From assembly GCA_019693395.1 (NCBI GenBank), contig JAAMXP010000751.1, forward strand, positions 1 through 64,000: DNA of 64,000 bases, read 5' to 3'. The DNA comes from Ettlia oleoabundans (lineage: Eukaryota > Chlorophyta > Chlorophyceae > Chlamydomonadales). Positions within the stretch are counted from its first letter, which is position 1. Every line of letters begins with the position of its first letter. This document shows, in pieces, positions 1-11,504 of this stretch. The notes beneath the pieces are model-generated. The model made no database searches and had not been told where the DNA came from. It saw only the letters and a list, made by a program, of their open reading frames with translations. A program made the position numbers and the translations under genes.

Positions 1-213
1 GTTTTTGCCCCCACCCAGTTCACAGCCACGAGCGCTGGTGGGATGGTGGGGAAGCGGGGGGAAACTCCAACAGTTTTTGCCCCCACCCAGTTCACACCCG
101 CGAGCGCTGGTGGGATGGTTGGGAAGCGGGGGGAAAACTCCAACAGTTTTTGCCCCCACCCAATACACACCCACGAGCGTTGATGGGATGATGGGGAAGC
201 GGGGGGGGGGGGA
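1..213. repeat. 72-73 bp tandem repeat, three copies, running off the left edge
   Basis: Three near-identical units start at positions 1, 73 and 146. Each begins with a gtttttgcccccaccca block and runs through cgagcg(c/t)tg(a/g)tgggatg into a g-rich end. The third unit ends in a run of nine or more G at about 204-212. The array probably continues left of the window. It is open in one frame for 87 codons only because of its period, so I do not call it coding. It looks like a minisatellite. Confidence 0.9.
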
Positions 214-738
214 CTCTTGCAGTTTGTTACTGTACCAGCAGGTGGATTGTTGGTCAGGCTACACATGAGCGGAAATTGAAGCACAGTTAGAGTGAACTCG
301 AAGACCATACAACACTTTCAGCCGACTTGCAAGCTGGGTGCGGAAAATCTGTTAGCTTAGCGCTTGGCACTGGATTGAACTGTATTCGCAAACAACAGTA
401 TGCAGAATGGGGTCACTCAATGCATGAGGTTACATCACTACGTTTTGGCTAGGTAGACGATCAAGGACTCGTATGGAGGAGAGTATAGAATGGGAGCGTC
501 CAGCTGCAGCAGTTGTATATATGATGCACGGCGTGAAAATAATGGAAACTGGCTTGCCGGGGCTCACCACTCATGACTGGTGGCGGTTGCTGACAACCAC
601 AAATACATGTATAGCAGCCAAGAGCAGATCTGGCTGGAGTTTTGTAAGCAGCCAGGGGCAAGCTGACTGTGGAGAGCAATGAAGCGTCCCTCTGTCACAC
701 ACATATGCCACGATGCAGGCAGCGCCCTGCAACCAAGA
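214..738. other. Intergenic; 3' flank of the BAHD gene
   Basis: No convincing gene seen. It should contain the 3' UTR of the minus-strand acyltransferase that ends at 739. A TTACA (TGTAA on the minus strand) lies at 430-434. Confidence 0.5.
430..434 (-). promoter_or_regulatory. Candidate poly(A) signal TGTAA for the BAHD gene
   Basis: TTACA on the plus strand reads TGTAA on the minus strand, about 305 bases past the stop at 739. TGTAA is the usual green-algal polyadenylation signal. The motif is short, so chance occurrence is possible. Confidence 0.4.
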
Positions 739-3700
739 TCAAGAGCCGCCCACAAACGCCGCCCGCGGCATCAGCTGCGCCAGCAGGGGCAGCTGTCTCA
801 GCCGCGCGGCATCCTTGTGAGCCAGGCACAGCTGCGCAAACAGGCCGGGCGAGAAGGGTGGGCAGGCAGGGCGAATGACGGCCATGTCGCGGGCCAGAGG
901 CATGTTCATACCCAGTTGGTAGGTGGGCGGCAGCGCCTGGGCCGAGGGGCCCAGCCCAAAGTCAAGGTCCTGCACGCAGTCCACACAAGATGGTAGGATA
1001 AGAGGGGTGGTTTTCTGCGTGTGGTGGTGCAACTATGTGGCAGAGTTGGTGGGAGTGGAGCAGGTTGAAGGAGATGGGCGGTGGGTGGGGGGCTTGTTGA
1101 AGCGCTCAAGGAAGGGTGCAACCACCCATTCTGCCTGGACACATGGCAGGCTTCAACCGCCAGCACCCTGTAGATGGAGAGTGCAGCACTCAAGTGCAAA
1201 GCTGGCACTGCCAGCAGGCCCCAGCACTGCACAGCAGCACCCCATGGGCCTGGTTTTCTCGGGTAAGGTTCTGACACAGCAGCAAGAAAACAGCTGGCTC
1301 CCCTCTGACCCACCCACCTACCGCCCACTGCCCACCCCACAGTCCCCCCACACCCACCTGCTGCTGCGGCATGTAGTTTGTGGTGTACGTGAGGAAGGGC
1401 ATGCGTGTGTTGGCTAGGTAGCTGAGCATGTGGTGTGCGGGTGCCGCCACCAGCTCTTCCGTCTCACGCAGCTCGCGCAGCAATGCCTCCTGCAAGCAAC
1501 TGGGTGGGTGGGTGGGTGGGGTCTGTGTTGCCAGGCATGCGCGCCAACAGGCAGGCAGATGGCGAGGAGCCAGCTTTCTTCTTTGCAAGATCTCTCATAT
1601 CTCTCGCAGAAGGAGCTGGCTGCTGGGGTACTGGATGAAGAGTAGGGGACAGCACATCGGCGGCAGCACATACAAACCAATATCAGCAAGCCATCCCGAG
1701 ACAACCCAACGAAAGCCACAAGAGAGAATGATATATAGAAAGAAGAGGATCAACAGGCCCTTGGCAGGAACTCACGGGGTCGGAGCGGTAAGCTGACGTG
1801 GCGTGTCGGATGGCACCTGCCAGCTGGCGCAGCGCCCCCACATGGTCCCCCTCGGCTGCCTGATGCGAGTCTCGCGGCAGGGCCACCCGCAGCATGTAAG
1901 CCGCGTTGCCAAAATAATCTGGCGGGCTGGCCTGCTGCACCACAGCGGCCATAGTGTGGGGCTTGACTGGCAGCCAGCGGGCTGCCCAGTGCTGCGTGCA
2001 GCAGCAGAGCGCAGGCGGCCTGCACGGCGCCGCCGGTGGTGATAGATGCTACTGGGTTGCCATCTGCAGGCAGGTTGGCAGGCCGTCAAGCAGTCATGCA
2101 GGCTGGTAGGCGGGCAGGCAGACAGGAAGGCAGCAAAGGGGGGCAGATGAGGCGCCTTTTGACCGACAGGAAGTGTGCCGCAAGCCAGGATGAGATACAA
2201 GGCTGCTTGCCTGCCGCTCATAAAACAGTGCACAAACCCAGCACTACACTGCCGCCAGCATTTTTCGCAGGTAATGCAATAAAGCGTGACAGCCATTAAT
2301 TAAACAAGCACTATTCAAGACCTCTTCCCCTTCCCGACCCGCACACCTGCCGCAAACTGCTTCAGCGCCGCCACCTGCTGCTGTGGTATGTGCAGTTCCA
2401 TCAGCTCCGTGGGCTGCCACGCATCAGCTAGCAGCAGGTGGGCAAGCCCCCAGTACCCGCCCAGCGAGGGCTGCACCCGCAGGTGGTGGCTCTGCCAGGC
2501 CCCCTTTTCCCGCCCCAGCTGAACCGCCATGGCAGCTGATGACATGAGCCGTCTGTCCACTGGGTGTAGCAGCTGGTTGGGGTGGGTGGGAGCAGCAGCC
2601 GTGCCCCCGCAAGCCATGTCAGCGTGCTCCCGGTGACGTGCTGCTATGTGGGCTGCCAGGTTGGGCCAGTGCACGCCGTCTGTCACCACATGGCTCAGTG
2701 TGATGCCCAGTATGTCGCCATCTGTCAGCCGACACAGCTGCACCTTCAAGAGCGGCTCCTTCCCTCACAGCACCCTGCCACGGCACAGCATGACCAGGGG
2801 GGGTAAGTTGCAGAGAGGGCAGAGACCCACCAGGCTCAGGGGCCTGGCTTCAGGCGTGGGGGCTGGCACTCGAGCCCTGCCAACCGAGTCGCTGGCTGAC
2901 AGGACAACATGCTGGGCAGGCAGCCCCTTGCTCCGCACACAGCGCTTCCGCTTCTTTCCTGTACATGATCAACGGTCACTTACTTCCTGCCGTCCATTTC
3001 AAGTACGGGATAGAACGGGATGGCGGGGCTGCCAAGAGTGATGCCAGTCTTGGGCCAGGTGTGGGGTGCCATGCATTCCACGCACAGCCCGTGGCTCTCG
3101 CACACACGCAGCAGCGCGCCGGCGCCAGTGTGTTCGATGTGCAGGCTGCTCAGCATGCGTCCCTTCAAGGCCCCAATCTTGTAGGAAAACACGGGACTGG
3201 TGAAATATGGAAGCACAGCTTACACTCGTAATGTGAGGGCTGGCAGTTGTAACAGTTGAAGCAGAGCAGGTAAGAGGGACAGATGAATGGGAGTGGCGGG
3301 GACACCAACACACATTCTATATGGCTTGTGGCAAGCTGTGCACACACCTGCCAGCCAGCAAGGGCAGGTCTGTAAGCGTCGCCTGAAGCGCGTGCTCAAG
3401 CGCTGCGGGGTCAATGCGTGCGCCTTGCCAAGCCCATGCCCTTGCAGTGGAAGTAATGAAGTTGACCTGCCAAGGTGATTGGTTTCGGCCAAAGTGAAAG
3501 TTTCAATGGATGGGTTCACTTAGGCCATGTAAGATAAGTTGGCCTTGCATAGGGGCACACACACAGTGCAGAGTCTTCGGGGAAGCGCCGCCAGCTGAGC
3601 CGTCGCCCTGTGCCGCTGCGCCTCACCTGATCAAGGCAACTCAATTCCGTCTTGCCCAGGTCCCCGGCCCCTTGACAAGGCATGACCAGCTTCTGCGAAA

Positions 3701-3743
3701 CCACAGCCAGAGTCGCTGCTGCCCGCCTTTGAGGACAGCACAT
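739..3743 (-). CDS. BAHD-family (HXXXD) acyltransferase, apparently frameshifted
   Basis: BAHD enzymes move acyl groups from CoA thioesters to alcohols or amines in the cytosol. About seven exons fit. The N-terminal segment VSQKLVMPCQGAG...LSCLDQ ends at about 3627. Next come ALEHALQATLTDLPLLAG (3348-3466), SSLHIEHTGAGALLRVCES (about 3000-3200), and the catalytic HVVTDG (HxxxDG) near 2690. The family motif SPPDYFGNA lies near 1910, and a C-terminal DFGLGP corresponds to the DFGWG motif near 950. The stop is at 739. Splicing from the previous exon enters the exon at about 1780-2065 in the frame reading ITTGGAVQAAC. The YFGN block lies in the +1 frame, with no room for an intron between them. 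So this is either a pseudogene or a one-base assembly error. The substrate cannot be told. The start ATG at 3743 is the first that gives the family N-terminus. Confidence 0.82.
1945..2000 (-). pseudogene. Apparent single-base frameshift inside the BAHD exon
   Basis: Upstream of this patch the spliced frame reads DGNPVASITTGGAVQAAC. Downstream the family-conserved frame reads VKPHTMAAVVQQASPPDYFG, which is +1 to it. No GT...AG pair of workable size lies between them. The upstream stretch of the second frame is closed by a TAG at the start of the exon. Confidence 0.6.
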
Positions 3744-4663
3744 CGCTCCAAGGCAGCCCCAGGAGTGCGCCAGGCAGGCACACGAGCGCGCGCGCCAGAA
3801 GCGGGAATCTCAGAAAGACTGCTGGAAGCGATACCCGGCCATAGGGTCGAATTGCCATGACGGACGATGAGTCGCTTCCCCCGCCACGGGGTTGCCAGTT
3901 CCTCGAGGCAGCGCTTGCACCTTCCAGCTTGCCAGCAACAACAGCATGCGCTGGCTAGCGACCCAAGGCCCTGGCATGAACATTGCCAGAGCGCATCAGA
4001 TCAAGACAACGCGATTTTGCTCTGCAGTGAGCGCAGCACGCCAGGTCAGCTGGTTTGTGCGCACCTGGGACCGACATATTCCGCGCCCAAATTAAAGCAA
4101 AAGGCCGCAGTTTTGAATACACTCACTGCATTGACCCGCCACTCTGCACTCTTGTTGGTCAGGTGTCCCCCTGTTGCCCCAGTCACAAACCTTTAGGCGG
4201 GAACCGCCATCCGCGCGTCAACCCCCGGCAACTGACAGCGGGAAAGTTTCCCGCTGCTGATCTCCCTGATTGGTGCGGCAATCACGCAGTAAACATGGGC
4301 CGTGGCGGCGATGCAGGCCTGGGCTCAAGGAGCCGGGGAATTCGCAGGTGAGCGGCCGCACGGGGCCGCGTCAATCCCGACCTACCCTGCAAGTCGTGCA
4401 TCAGTGGGCGCAGGGGCCATCAGAAGCCCAGTGGCCGCCATCTGCGTCCCGCCGCCGCTCACTTGCTGCCTTGCGCAGCCACGCAGCCACAGAGCGTAAC
4501 GTCCAGCGCTGCCTGCCTGTGGCTTTCAGCGCTGGGACCATGACTCCTTTGATCTGCCTGGCTTGCACCGCACCTTCCACCGCCACTGCTGCCATTTGTT
4601 GTCTTCCACCCAGAGCTGAACCTGCTCCCCCCGCCCCCGCATCTCCACCGCAGGACCCCTTCC
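3744..4663. other. Divergent promoter region, BAHD (-) and BTA1 (+)
   Basis: No supported gene. The two flanking genes are transcribed away from each other, so this 0.9 kb should hold both promoters and 5' UTRs. Several open frames are GC-rich shadows without family signal. Confidence 0.5.
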
Positions 4664-7600
4664 ATGATGGAGCGGCTGAGCAGCCTGGAGCTGAAGCTGG
4701 AGGCACGCCAGAAGCTGCAGGGCTTCAAGAACGACATGCTGGTGCGCCCACCCATGCCCCACCCCGGCCCGCCCGATTTTACACTGCCCCACGACCCCGT
4801 GCTACCAGCATACGCAGCCTGTTCACAACGGACAGCAGGGGGCAGCCATTGAGACATGGGACTGCTGTCCAAGCAGGGGCAATGCTAACACAAAAGGCTA
4901 CGAAAAAGGCCTCACCCCCCGCACCTCCAATCGTTACTTCCGCTCCCATTCTTTACTCAATGCCCTCCTCTGCCGCTGCCCCCGCCCCTTTCACCAGGTC
5001 TTGAAGAACATCTGGTTCAAGAAGCTGCGCGACACTGACGACCACGCGGAGCGGCTGGAGGGATTCTACAAGGGCCAGGCGCACGCATGTGGGTGCACTG
5101 GTCTGTCTGTGTATCAGCTCAGCCATAGGTGCATGCTGGTTGCTGGCACCGACACTCCAGCACGCACGTAGGGCACGCCTGCTGCCAATTGGTACTCTGC
5201 CGCACTCATGCCTGCCTCTCCTCCCCCTTGTGCAGACGACAGCTTCCGCTCCAAATTCCTGTGGGGGCGGCGACCCATGCTGGCTGCATGCGCGGCACGG
5301 CTGCGGGATTTCGACAGCATGGTGGGTGGGTGGGTGGGCGTGGCAAACTGTGCACGCTCGAGGGTTATGAAGATGGGATTGGGGGTTGTGTTGGGCACCT
5401 TGTGCAGTTTGGTAGCCATCACTGTACATGCCGCACAAACACTTGCATACACTCGCGCACATGCAGGTGTGGGTGGACCTGGGTGGTGGTACCGGCGAGA
5501 ATGTTGACCTCATGTCCTCGTACATCGACCTCACCCGCTTCAAGCGCATCTACGTGGTGGACCTGTGCAAGAGCCTGTGCGAGCAGGTGGGGGCAAAGAG
5601 GGTGCTGACCTGCGCTGGTCAGGCTGTGGGGGTTGTAATCAATGGCGGAGACTTATCGTGATGCCATTGTGGCGCCAGTAGACCGGGGCAGGTGTGGTTG
5701 TGGTGTGATGGTGGTTGCTTTACGTTTTACCTGTTTTGCTGTTGAACATGCGCTTTATTTGTTGCCGGTCTTCCAGGCAACTCATGATAGTAACACGACC
5801 CCTCCTACTTGTGGCTTCAGGCACGTAAGAAGGTGGCAGAGAAGGGCTGGCGCAACGTCGAGGTGGTGGAGGCGGATGCCTGCCACTTTGCGCCGCCAGA
5901 GGGATGTGCCACGCTGGTCACATTCTCCTACTCACTCACAAGTGAGTCGGCGCCCCCCCACCCCAACCCCCACCCACCCACAACGGGGTAGACACCCCTT
6001 TCGCCACGCGGTGATCACATCCCCTCCACTTTGAACCCGTCGTCTCTCTGCCTAACTGTGTCTGCTGCCTGCCTGACACCTTGCAGTGATCCCGCCCTTC
6101 CACGCGGCGGTGGACCGTGCCATCTCCTACCTGGATCGCGAGCAGGGGCTGATGGGAGTGTGCGACTTCTTCACATCCTCAAAGTGAGCCTGGTTGTAGC
6201 ATTAACGCTGCTGACAGCGCATGGTTCTGGCAGCTGTCAATCCTCTTCACTCTTCCCTTCCTGCTCACCACCCAAACAACATCCCCAGCTACACCCTGCA
6301 ACACCATGCCCTGCTCTGTAACTAGCACCACATGTGTTCACTGACAACTGTCACACCCCCACGCAGGTACGACCTGCCCCTGCGCCAGATGAACTGGCTG
6401 CGCAGGTTCTTCTGGCGTTCCATCTTCGACTCAGGTCTGGGAGAGGGAGCGTGCAACTGTTGCCGTGCAGCTGGGTGGGCACTCCGGTGGATCGCAAGTC
6501 TTCCGCCTCGGTCACTACCGCCAACCCGCTGGGAGCGTTACCCGTCACCCGCGCTGCTGTGGTTCAGGGCGCAAGTGTCGCATTAACCATCAATAGTTCC
6601 CGAACCCCGCCTCTAAGCGCACCATGCCTCCCTCCCCTGCAGACAACATTGACATTGGTCCTGAACGGCGCCAGTACCTGGACCACCAGCTGAGGTGGGG
6701 GCAGGCTGGCTGCATGGACGGCAGTGGTATTGTGCATGCGTTGGTGGCCTGGGTAACGAGTTTTATGGCAATTTCTGCAAAAACTACTCAAAGTTTGGGA
6801 AGGGGTCCAGTCCACACATATGCGCCCAGCCGCAGCATAGCAGGGTGGCAGGCTTCAAAGGCGTATCAAGTAGCATTCAACTGGCGACCAACAGGCTTCC
6901 ACTCTTCACACCCACAACCCATCCCACCCCACCCCGCCCCACCCCACCCCACCCCATGTTATGATTGCGGCCCGGTGCCTGCAGCCGTGTGTGGGAGTTC
7001 AACGGAGAGGGCAGCATCCCGTACGTGCCCTACCTGCGCGCCCCCTGGTACTGCTGGGTGGGGCGCATACCCAAGCTGGAGACGCTGCTGGTGGAGAACA
7101 AGGTGGGCACAGCACGGGGCTGGTATGCCACACTGCTGCGAGCAATGCAGGTGGAAGTGGGGGGGGGTGTTCATTGGTGCGGCACGCGACTACCCTCTGG
7201 GGTTCTAACTGTGCTGCTGTGGATGTTGTGCAGGTGGAGGCCCCCGCTTTCTTCCCGCCTTCCTTCCTTTACACCCAGAGCTGGGAGGACCCTCGGGCAG
7301 ATGAGCCACACCTGCAGGTGGGTGGGTCGCTATGTGGGGTCGCTGCACCTGCAGGCGCTGGCTTGGCAGGTCAGAGGCAGGGGCTACTGCGCCTGGTCAA
7401 GGGAAGTAAGACGCGGGGGACGTGCATGTGCGGCAATCAGTCTTGGAATATTGATGCACATGGTGCTTGCATGTCTCAGCAGTGCCAGCCGCGTGGGGAC
7501 TGGCATCATGTTGCGCAACCGCTTGCGCTGCTGGAGTGTTGGCATGCTCTTACCAACATGTCTTCTGCCGCATGCCTGCCTCCCCTGCCTACCTGCATTA

Positions 7601-10435
7601 CCCCAAAAATCTCCCCTCACCTCTCGCTGCCCAACGCTTCCGTCACCCCACCCAACCTCACCCCAAATCCCAGCCCATCCCCCCATCTCGCACCAAACCC
7701 TGGAGCCCTGTGCAGATCAATGAGAGCGATGTGTGCTTGACGCTGACCTCGGGCGGCTGCAACTCGCTGCACCTGTGCATCAACGGCGCACGAAAGGTGG
7801 GCAGGGCGAAATGGCGGGGTTGCTTTGGGGTTGGGTAACTACGGCAGGCCCTTGCTCCACACTCCAGCAGTGCCGCTGTGAAGTCGCCCAGAGCACACCA
7901 GCCAGCCCTTGTGGCCCTGGCACCCTCCTCCTCCTGCCAATGCCACCTCCATCCATGTCGTCCGCCAAGGCTGCTGCCTGCATTTACAGCTGCACCCCAG
8001 CACCACTGCTTCACCTATTGACCGCAAGGTGTATCGCTGCAGAGCCTGACAAGCTTGCAGCTGACAGCTGTACCTCCCATTGCACCGCAGGTCTACAGCG
8101 TTGACTGCAACCCCGCGCAGTCGGCTCTGCTTGAGCTGAAGCAGGCGGCCATACGGCAGCTGGAGTACGAGGATGTGTGGGCGCTGTTCGGGGAGGGCAA
8201 GGTGGGCAGCTGCTGCGCATATGCCTTCTTCATTAAATCACATAATGTCATATTTGAGGAACAAAAGATGTGCATGACTTATTTCTGTATGGGCGCTGGT
8301 TGGAAGCGCAATGTGGGTGAACTTGCTGCCATATGATGTAAGACAGGGTGAAGGCTGTGTGAGCGCTGTTTGAGCTGACCGCTGGTGGTCAAACTTAGGT
8401 GATCAAACTTTACTGACCCTCCCCCCGGCCACCCCATATGCCGCCTGCAGCACCCACGTGCGGCGCAGCTGTTTGAGCGTGACCTGGCCCCCTTCCTGTC
8501 CCAGTCAGCCATACGGTTCTGGCGGGACCGCCTGCGCTACTTTGACGACGGGCTGTACTACCACGGAGGCATGGTGGGTGCACACCGTACCGCCCACCTG
8601 CACGCATGCCTTAGGCAGGCAGCGGCCAGCCAGGAGCAGTCACATTCAACTGCATCGTAACTTGATAGCAAAATCTCGTTATCACAGGAACATTGCCTGC
8701 ATGCATTGCTGACGGTTGGACACCCACCTGTCACTTCCTCACCGCGTGATTTGCTGCTGCTGCAGGGCAAGGTTGTGCGCGTAGTTCAGAGCCTGGCTGC
8801 CTGGCTGGGCATGGGGCGGCAGTGGGCAGCGGTGGCGGCGTCACCCACCCTTGAGGCTCAGCGTGCAGCCTGGGAGGCGATGTGGGTGGTGCGCCTGCTG
8901 CGTGCCGTGCCCGCGTGGGCGCTGTCCATCATCGCCGACTTTGCGGCACTTCTCTTCTTCAACCGCATCACACTCTGGTGAGTGACAGTCTACAACTGCA
9001 GCCTTTCTGTTAGCTGTTTAACCTCACCGCTCACCCTACGTCGGTCAGGGTGCAGCATGTGCAGCACTGTGTGCTAATCAACCTGTTGTTCCCACTGCTT
9101 GCTTGCACTTCCCAGGTTTGGCGGCGGCATCCCCCTGAAGCAGTACCAGTTGATCATGGGTGACGGTGTGCACATGAGCGCCTACGCAGCACGCACATTC
9201 GACGGCGTGGCGCAGCACAGCCACCTGCGCAGCGACAACTACTTCTACTACAACTGCATGACGGGTGAGTGCGGCTGGCGTGGGGTAGAAACAGGGGAAG
9301 TTGAATGGCGGTGGGAGGAGTCTAGTGGGGTCGGCTTATGTACGTATGTTGCAACGAGTTTTGGTATCTGAGCATAGGCATGTGGGCGGATTTAGACGAG
9401 CCAAGTTAATCTCCTCATGTCCCATCTGTCTGTCTGGCTGTCTGTCACCTTGGAAGGCAACTCACTCTGCCTTGTTTCTGCTCTCACCCCTCCTTTGACC
9501 CACCTGCCACTTCTCTTCCCCCTCGATGGGTTTGCGTCCCTTGGTGCAGGCAAGTTTGCGCGCGACAACTGCCCCTCCTACCTCACCCCCGCCGGCTTCC
9601 GCACGCTGAAGGAGGGGGCGGTGGAGGCGCTGACAATAGTAAACGGGTTCTTCCTGCCCACCCTGCGCGCACGACAGTACACAAAGGTGCACATGGGGGA
9701 AACGAGCTGAACCATCCTGGTCATCTGTATGCGTGTTCGCAGTGCTGACGGGGACCAGCTGTCAACAATGTGGTCGTGTGTGCACCCAGCGAGGAAGCAT
9801 GCACCGTGTAGTGTCAACATACATACAGGGAGCTTGTTTGGCCAAGACACAACCTTCCTAGCCTTCCACAGCATACCACAGCTTAAGACCTAAGCCCCCC
9901 CCACCCACCCACCCACCCCAGTGCAGGTGATCCTGATGGACCACTTGGACTGGCTGAGCAACGACGCCACACGCGAGGTGGCGGCAGCACTGGCCAGCCA
10001 CGTGGCACCAGGCGGGCGCGTGATCTGGCGCTCAGCCGCCTACGTCCCGCCCTACGCCGCCTTCATTGCGGATGCCGGGTTTGACGTGCGCTGCATCCAG
10101 CGGGCGGACCAGGGCTTCATGGACAGAGTCAACATGTGAGCAGGCTGGGCCAACAGTTGTCTAGCCAGATATTAGCTGTTGGCAGCCTGGCTGGGGTGGT
10201 GGTTGTGTTGATTCTTGCCGCCGGTTGGGCTGGTTGGTAGCACGGCATGGGCTCCCCCGCCGCACTGGCCCCCCCAACCCCTAGCATCCCTTCGTGCCAC
10301 ACACCCAATATCATCACTGACACCACCAGTAACCAACCACCAACTGTAAGCGGGAATGTCCGCCTGGCCATCTGCCTGCCTTGCTGCAGGTATGCATCCT
10401 TCTGGGTGGCGGTGAAGAAGGCCAAGAAGCACTAG
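4664..10435 (+). CDS. BTA1: Betaine lipid synthase (DGTS synthase), BtaB-BtaA fusion
   Basis: Makes diacylglyceryl-N,N,N-trimethylhomoserine, the phosphorus-free betaine lipid of algal extraplastidic membranes. Eighteen exons join to 1983 nt (660 residues), close to the Chlamydomonas BTA1 length: 4664-4741, 4998-5088, 5236-5321, 5467-5586, 5821-5941, 6087-6183, 6367-6434, 6643-6694, 6985-7102, 7234-7317, 7716-7796, 8091-8201, 8451-8573, 8766-8977, 9116-9264, 9550-9686, 9927-10135, 10390-10435. The N-terminal half is the SAM N-methyltransferase (BtaB-like), with VDLGGGTGEN at residues 88-97. The C-terminal half, from about residue 306, is the BtaA-like 3-amino-3-carboxypropyl transferase, with LTSGGCNSLHL followed by VDCNP. 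The order is BtaB then BtaA, as in Chlamydomonas. The start is the ATGATG at 4664/4667; a further upstream exon is not excluded. Phosphate regulation is known for this pathway, but I saw no element here. Confidence 0.95.
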
Positions 10436-11504
10436 GCAGCAGGACGCCCAAGCAGCAGAGGGCCTTCCTGCCAGCCAGGACTTGCAGCTGCTGAGGCGGG
10501 TTAGTTAGGATAGCAGTTCATAGGTATTTGTTTGCTGTATGCCCTGCCTATCGTCACGTATGCCGTTTACGCTTGAATTGACAGAATGCTGCGCCCAGCT
10601 GGTGCTGCCGACGGGCAGCTCTGGGTTTGATGCCCACCATGCCTTTCTGATGAATACTTTCTCCTTGCTTGCTTCTCACTTTGCTGCTACCTTCAACCCA
10701 TGACACTTGGAAATGCTGCCCATTGCCAGGGCCTCTGCCAGGACTGTGCCTTCCTCACTATTTCCTGCCCGCCACTCACACCCTACCCTGCACACAAGAC
10801 TTTAATTCTTCAAACAGCACTGCTCCCTTGAGAGTATGTCTTTTGAACTTGCAGAAATACATCCTTTTGTTTGGCTGTTGTATGCCCTGCTGCCTTTTGT
10901 TTGTGCTCCGTCTTTTGGGCCTTTTGTACAACCATCTTGCTGCACACATTGCACACCCCTCAGATCCGTCCCGTATTCCTTCCCCTGTGTTTCTTTTGGC
11001 GCCAGCCGCTCAGGTGTCGACTTGTAGAGCACCTTATAGCGCTCACGCCTGCTGATTGCCCTCCCCAACTCATGTTGTCCCGCTCCCTTCTCCCCGTCTG
11101 CTTTGTCCCTTTTTTTTGGCGCCTTGCGCATAGAGTTGTAATGCTACCATTTGGAGCACACCATCGTGGTAAAAAGAGGAGGAACCCAGCCGGAGTCTCT
11201 TGCTTGAGCTAGATGCAGAATTTGTGATTCAACTTCTTCGTCGATTGACGCTGGTGCGCCACGTCACCGCCGCCCCTCCAATGTTGCGGCACGACAGATG
11301 CAGCTGGAAGGCACTAATTGGGCATCTAACTGGGCTTGATTGTTCCCGTCAAGGCGTTCAGGCGACTTCGGCCGAGCCGTGGTTTGACAGGCCGGCCAAC
11401 GCCCGTGCCTGGGCGCGACCGGTGCCTCAATGTCCAGCAGGTAGGTCGCATATCGACCAACTTCCTGTCCCGACAGCTGAGGTGCCCCCCTGCGGCCGCC
11501 GAGG
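10436..11504. other. BTA1 3' UTR and DRC11 upstream region
   Basis: No supported gene. The stretch is pyrimidine-rich (10660-11110). A TGTAA at about 11136-11140 could end the BTA1 transcript, giving a roughly 700-base 3' UTR. The rest would be DRC11 promoter and 5' UTR. Confidence 0.45.

Noticed and set aside
4270..5004. 244-codon plus-strand open frame overlapping the start of BTA1
   Set aside because: Out of frame with BTA1 exons 1 and 2 and composed of Ala/Pro/Arg low complexity typical of GC-rich shadow frames.
6900..6960. C-rich (ccccaccc)n tract as a possible structural or regulatory element
   Set aside because: It sits in a BTA1 intron just before the acceptor. Similar C- or G-rich runs occur in many introns here, so nothing sets it apart.
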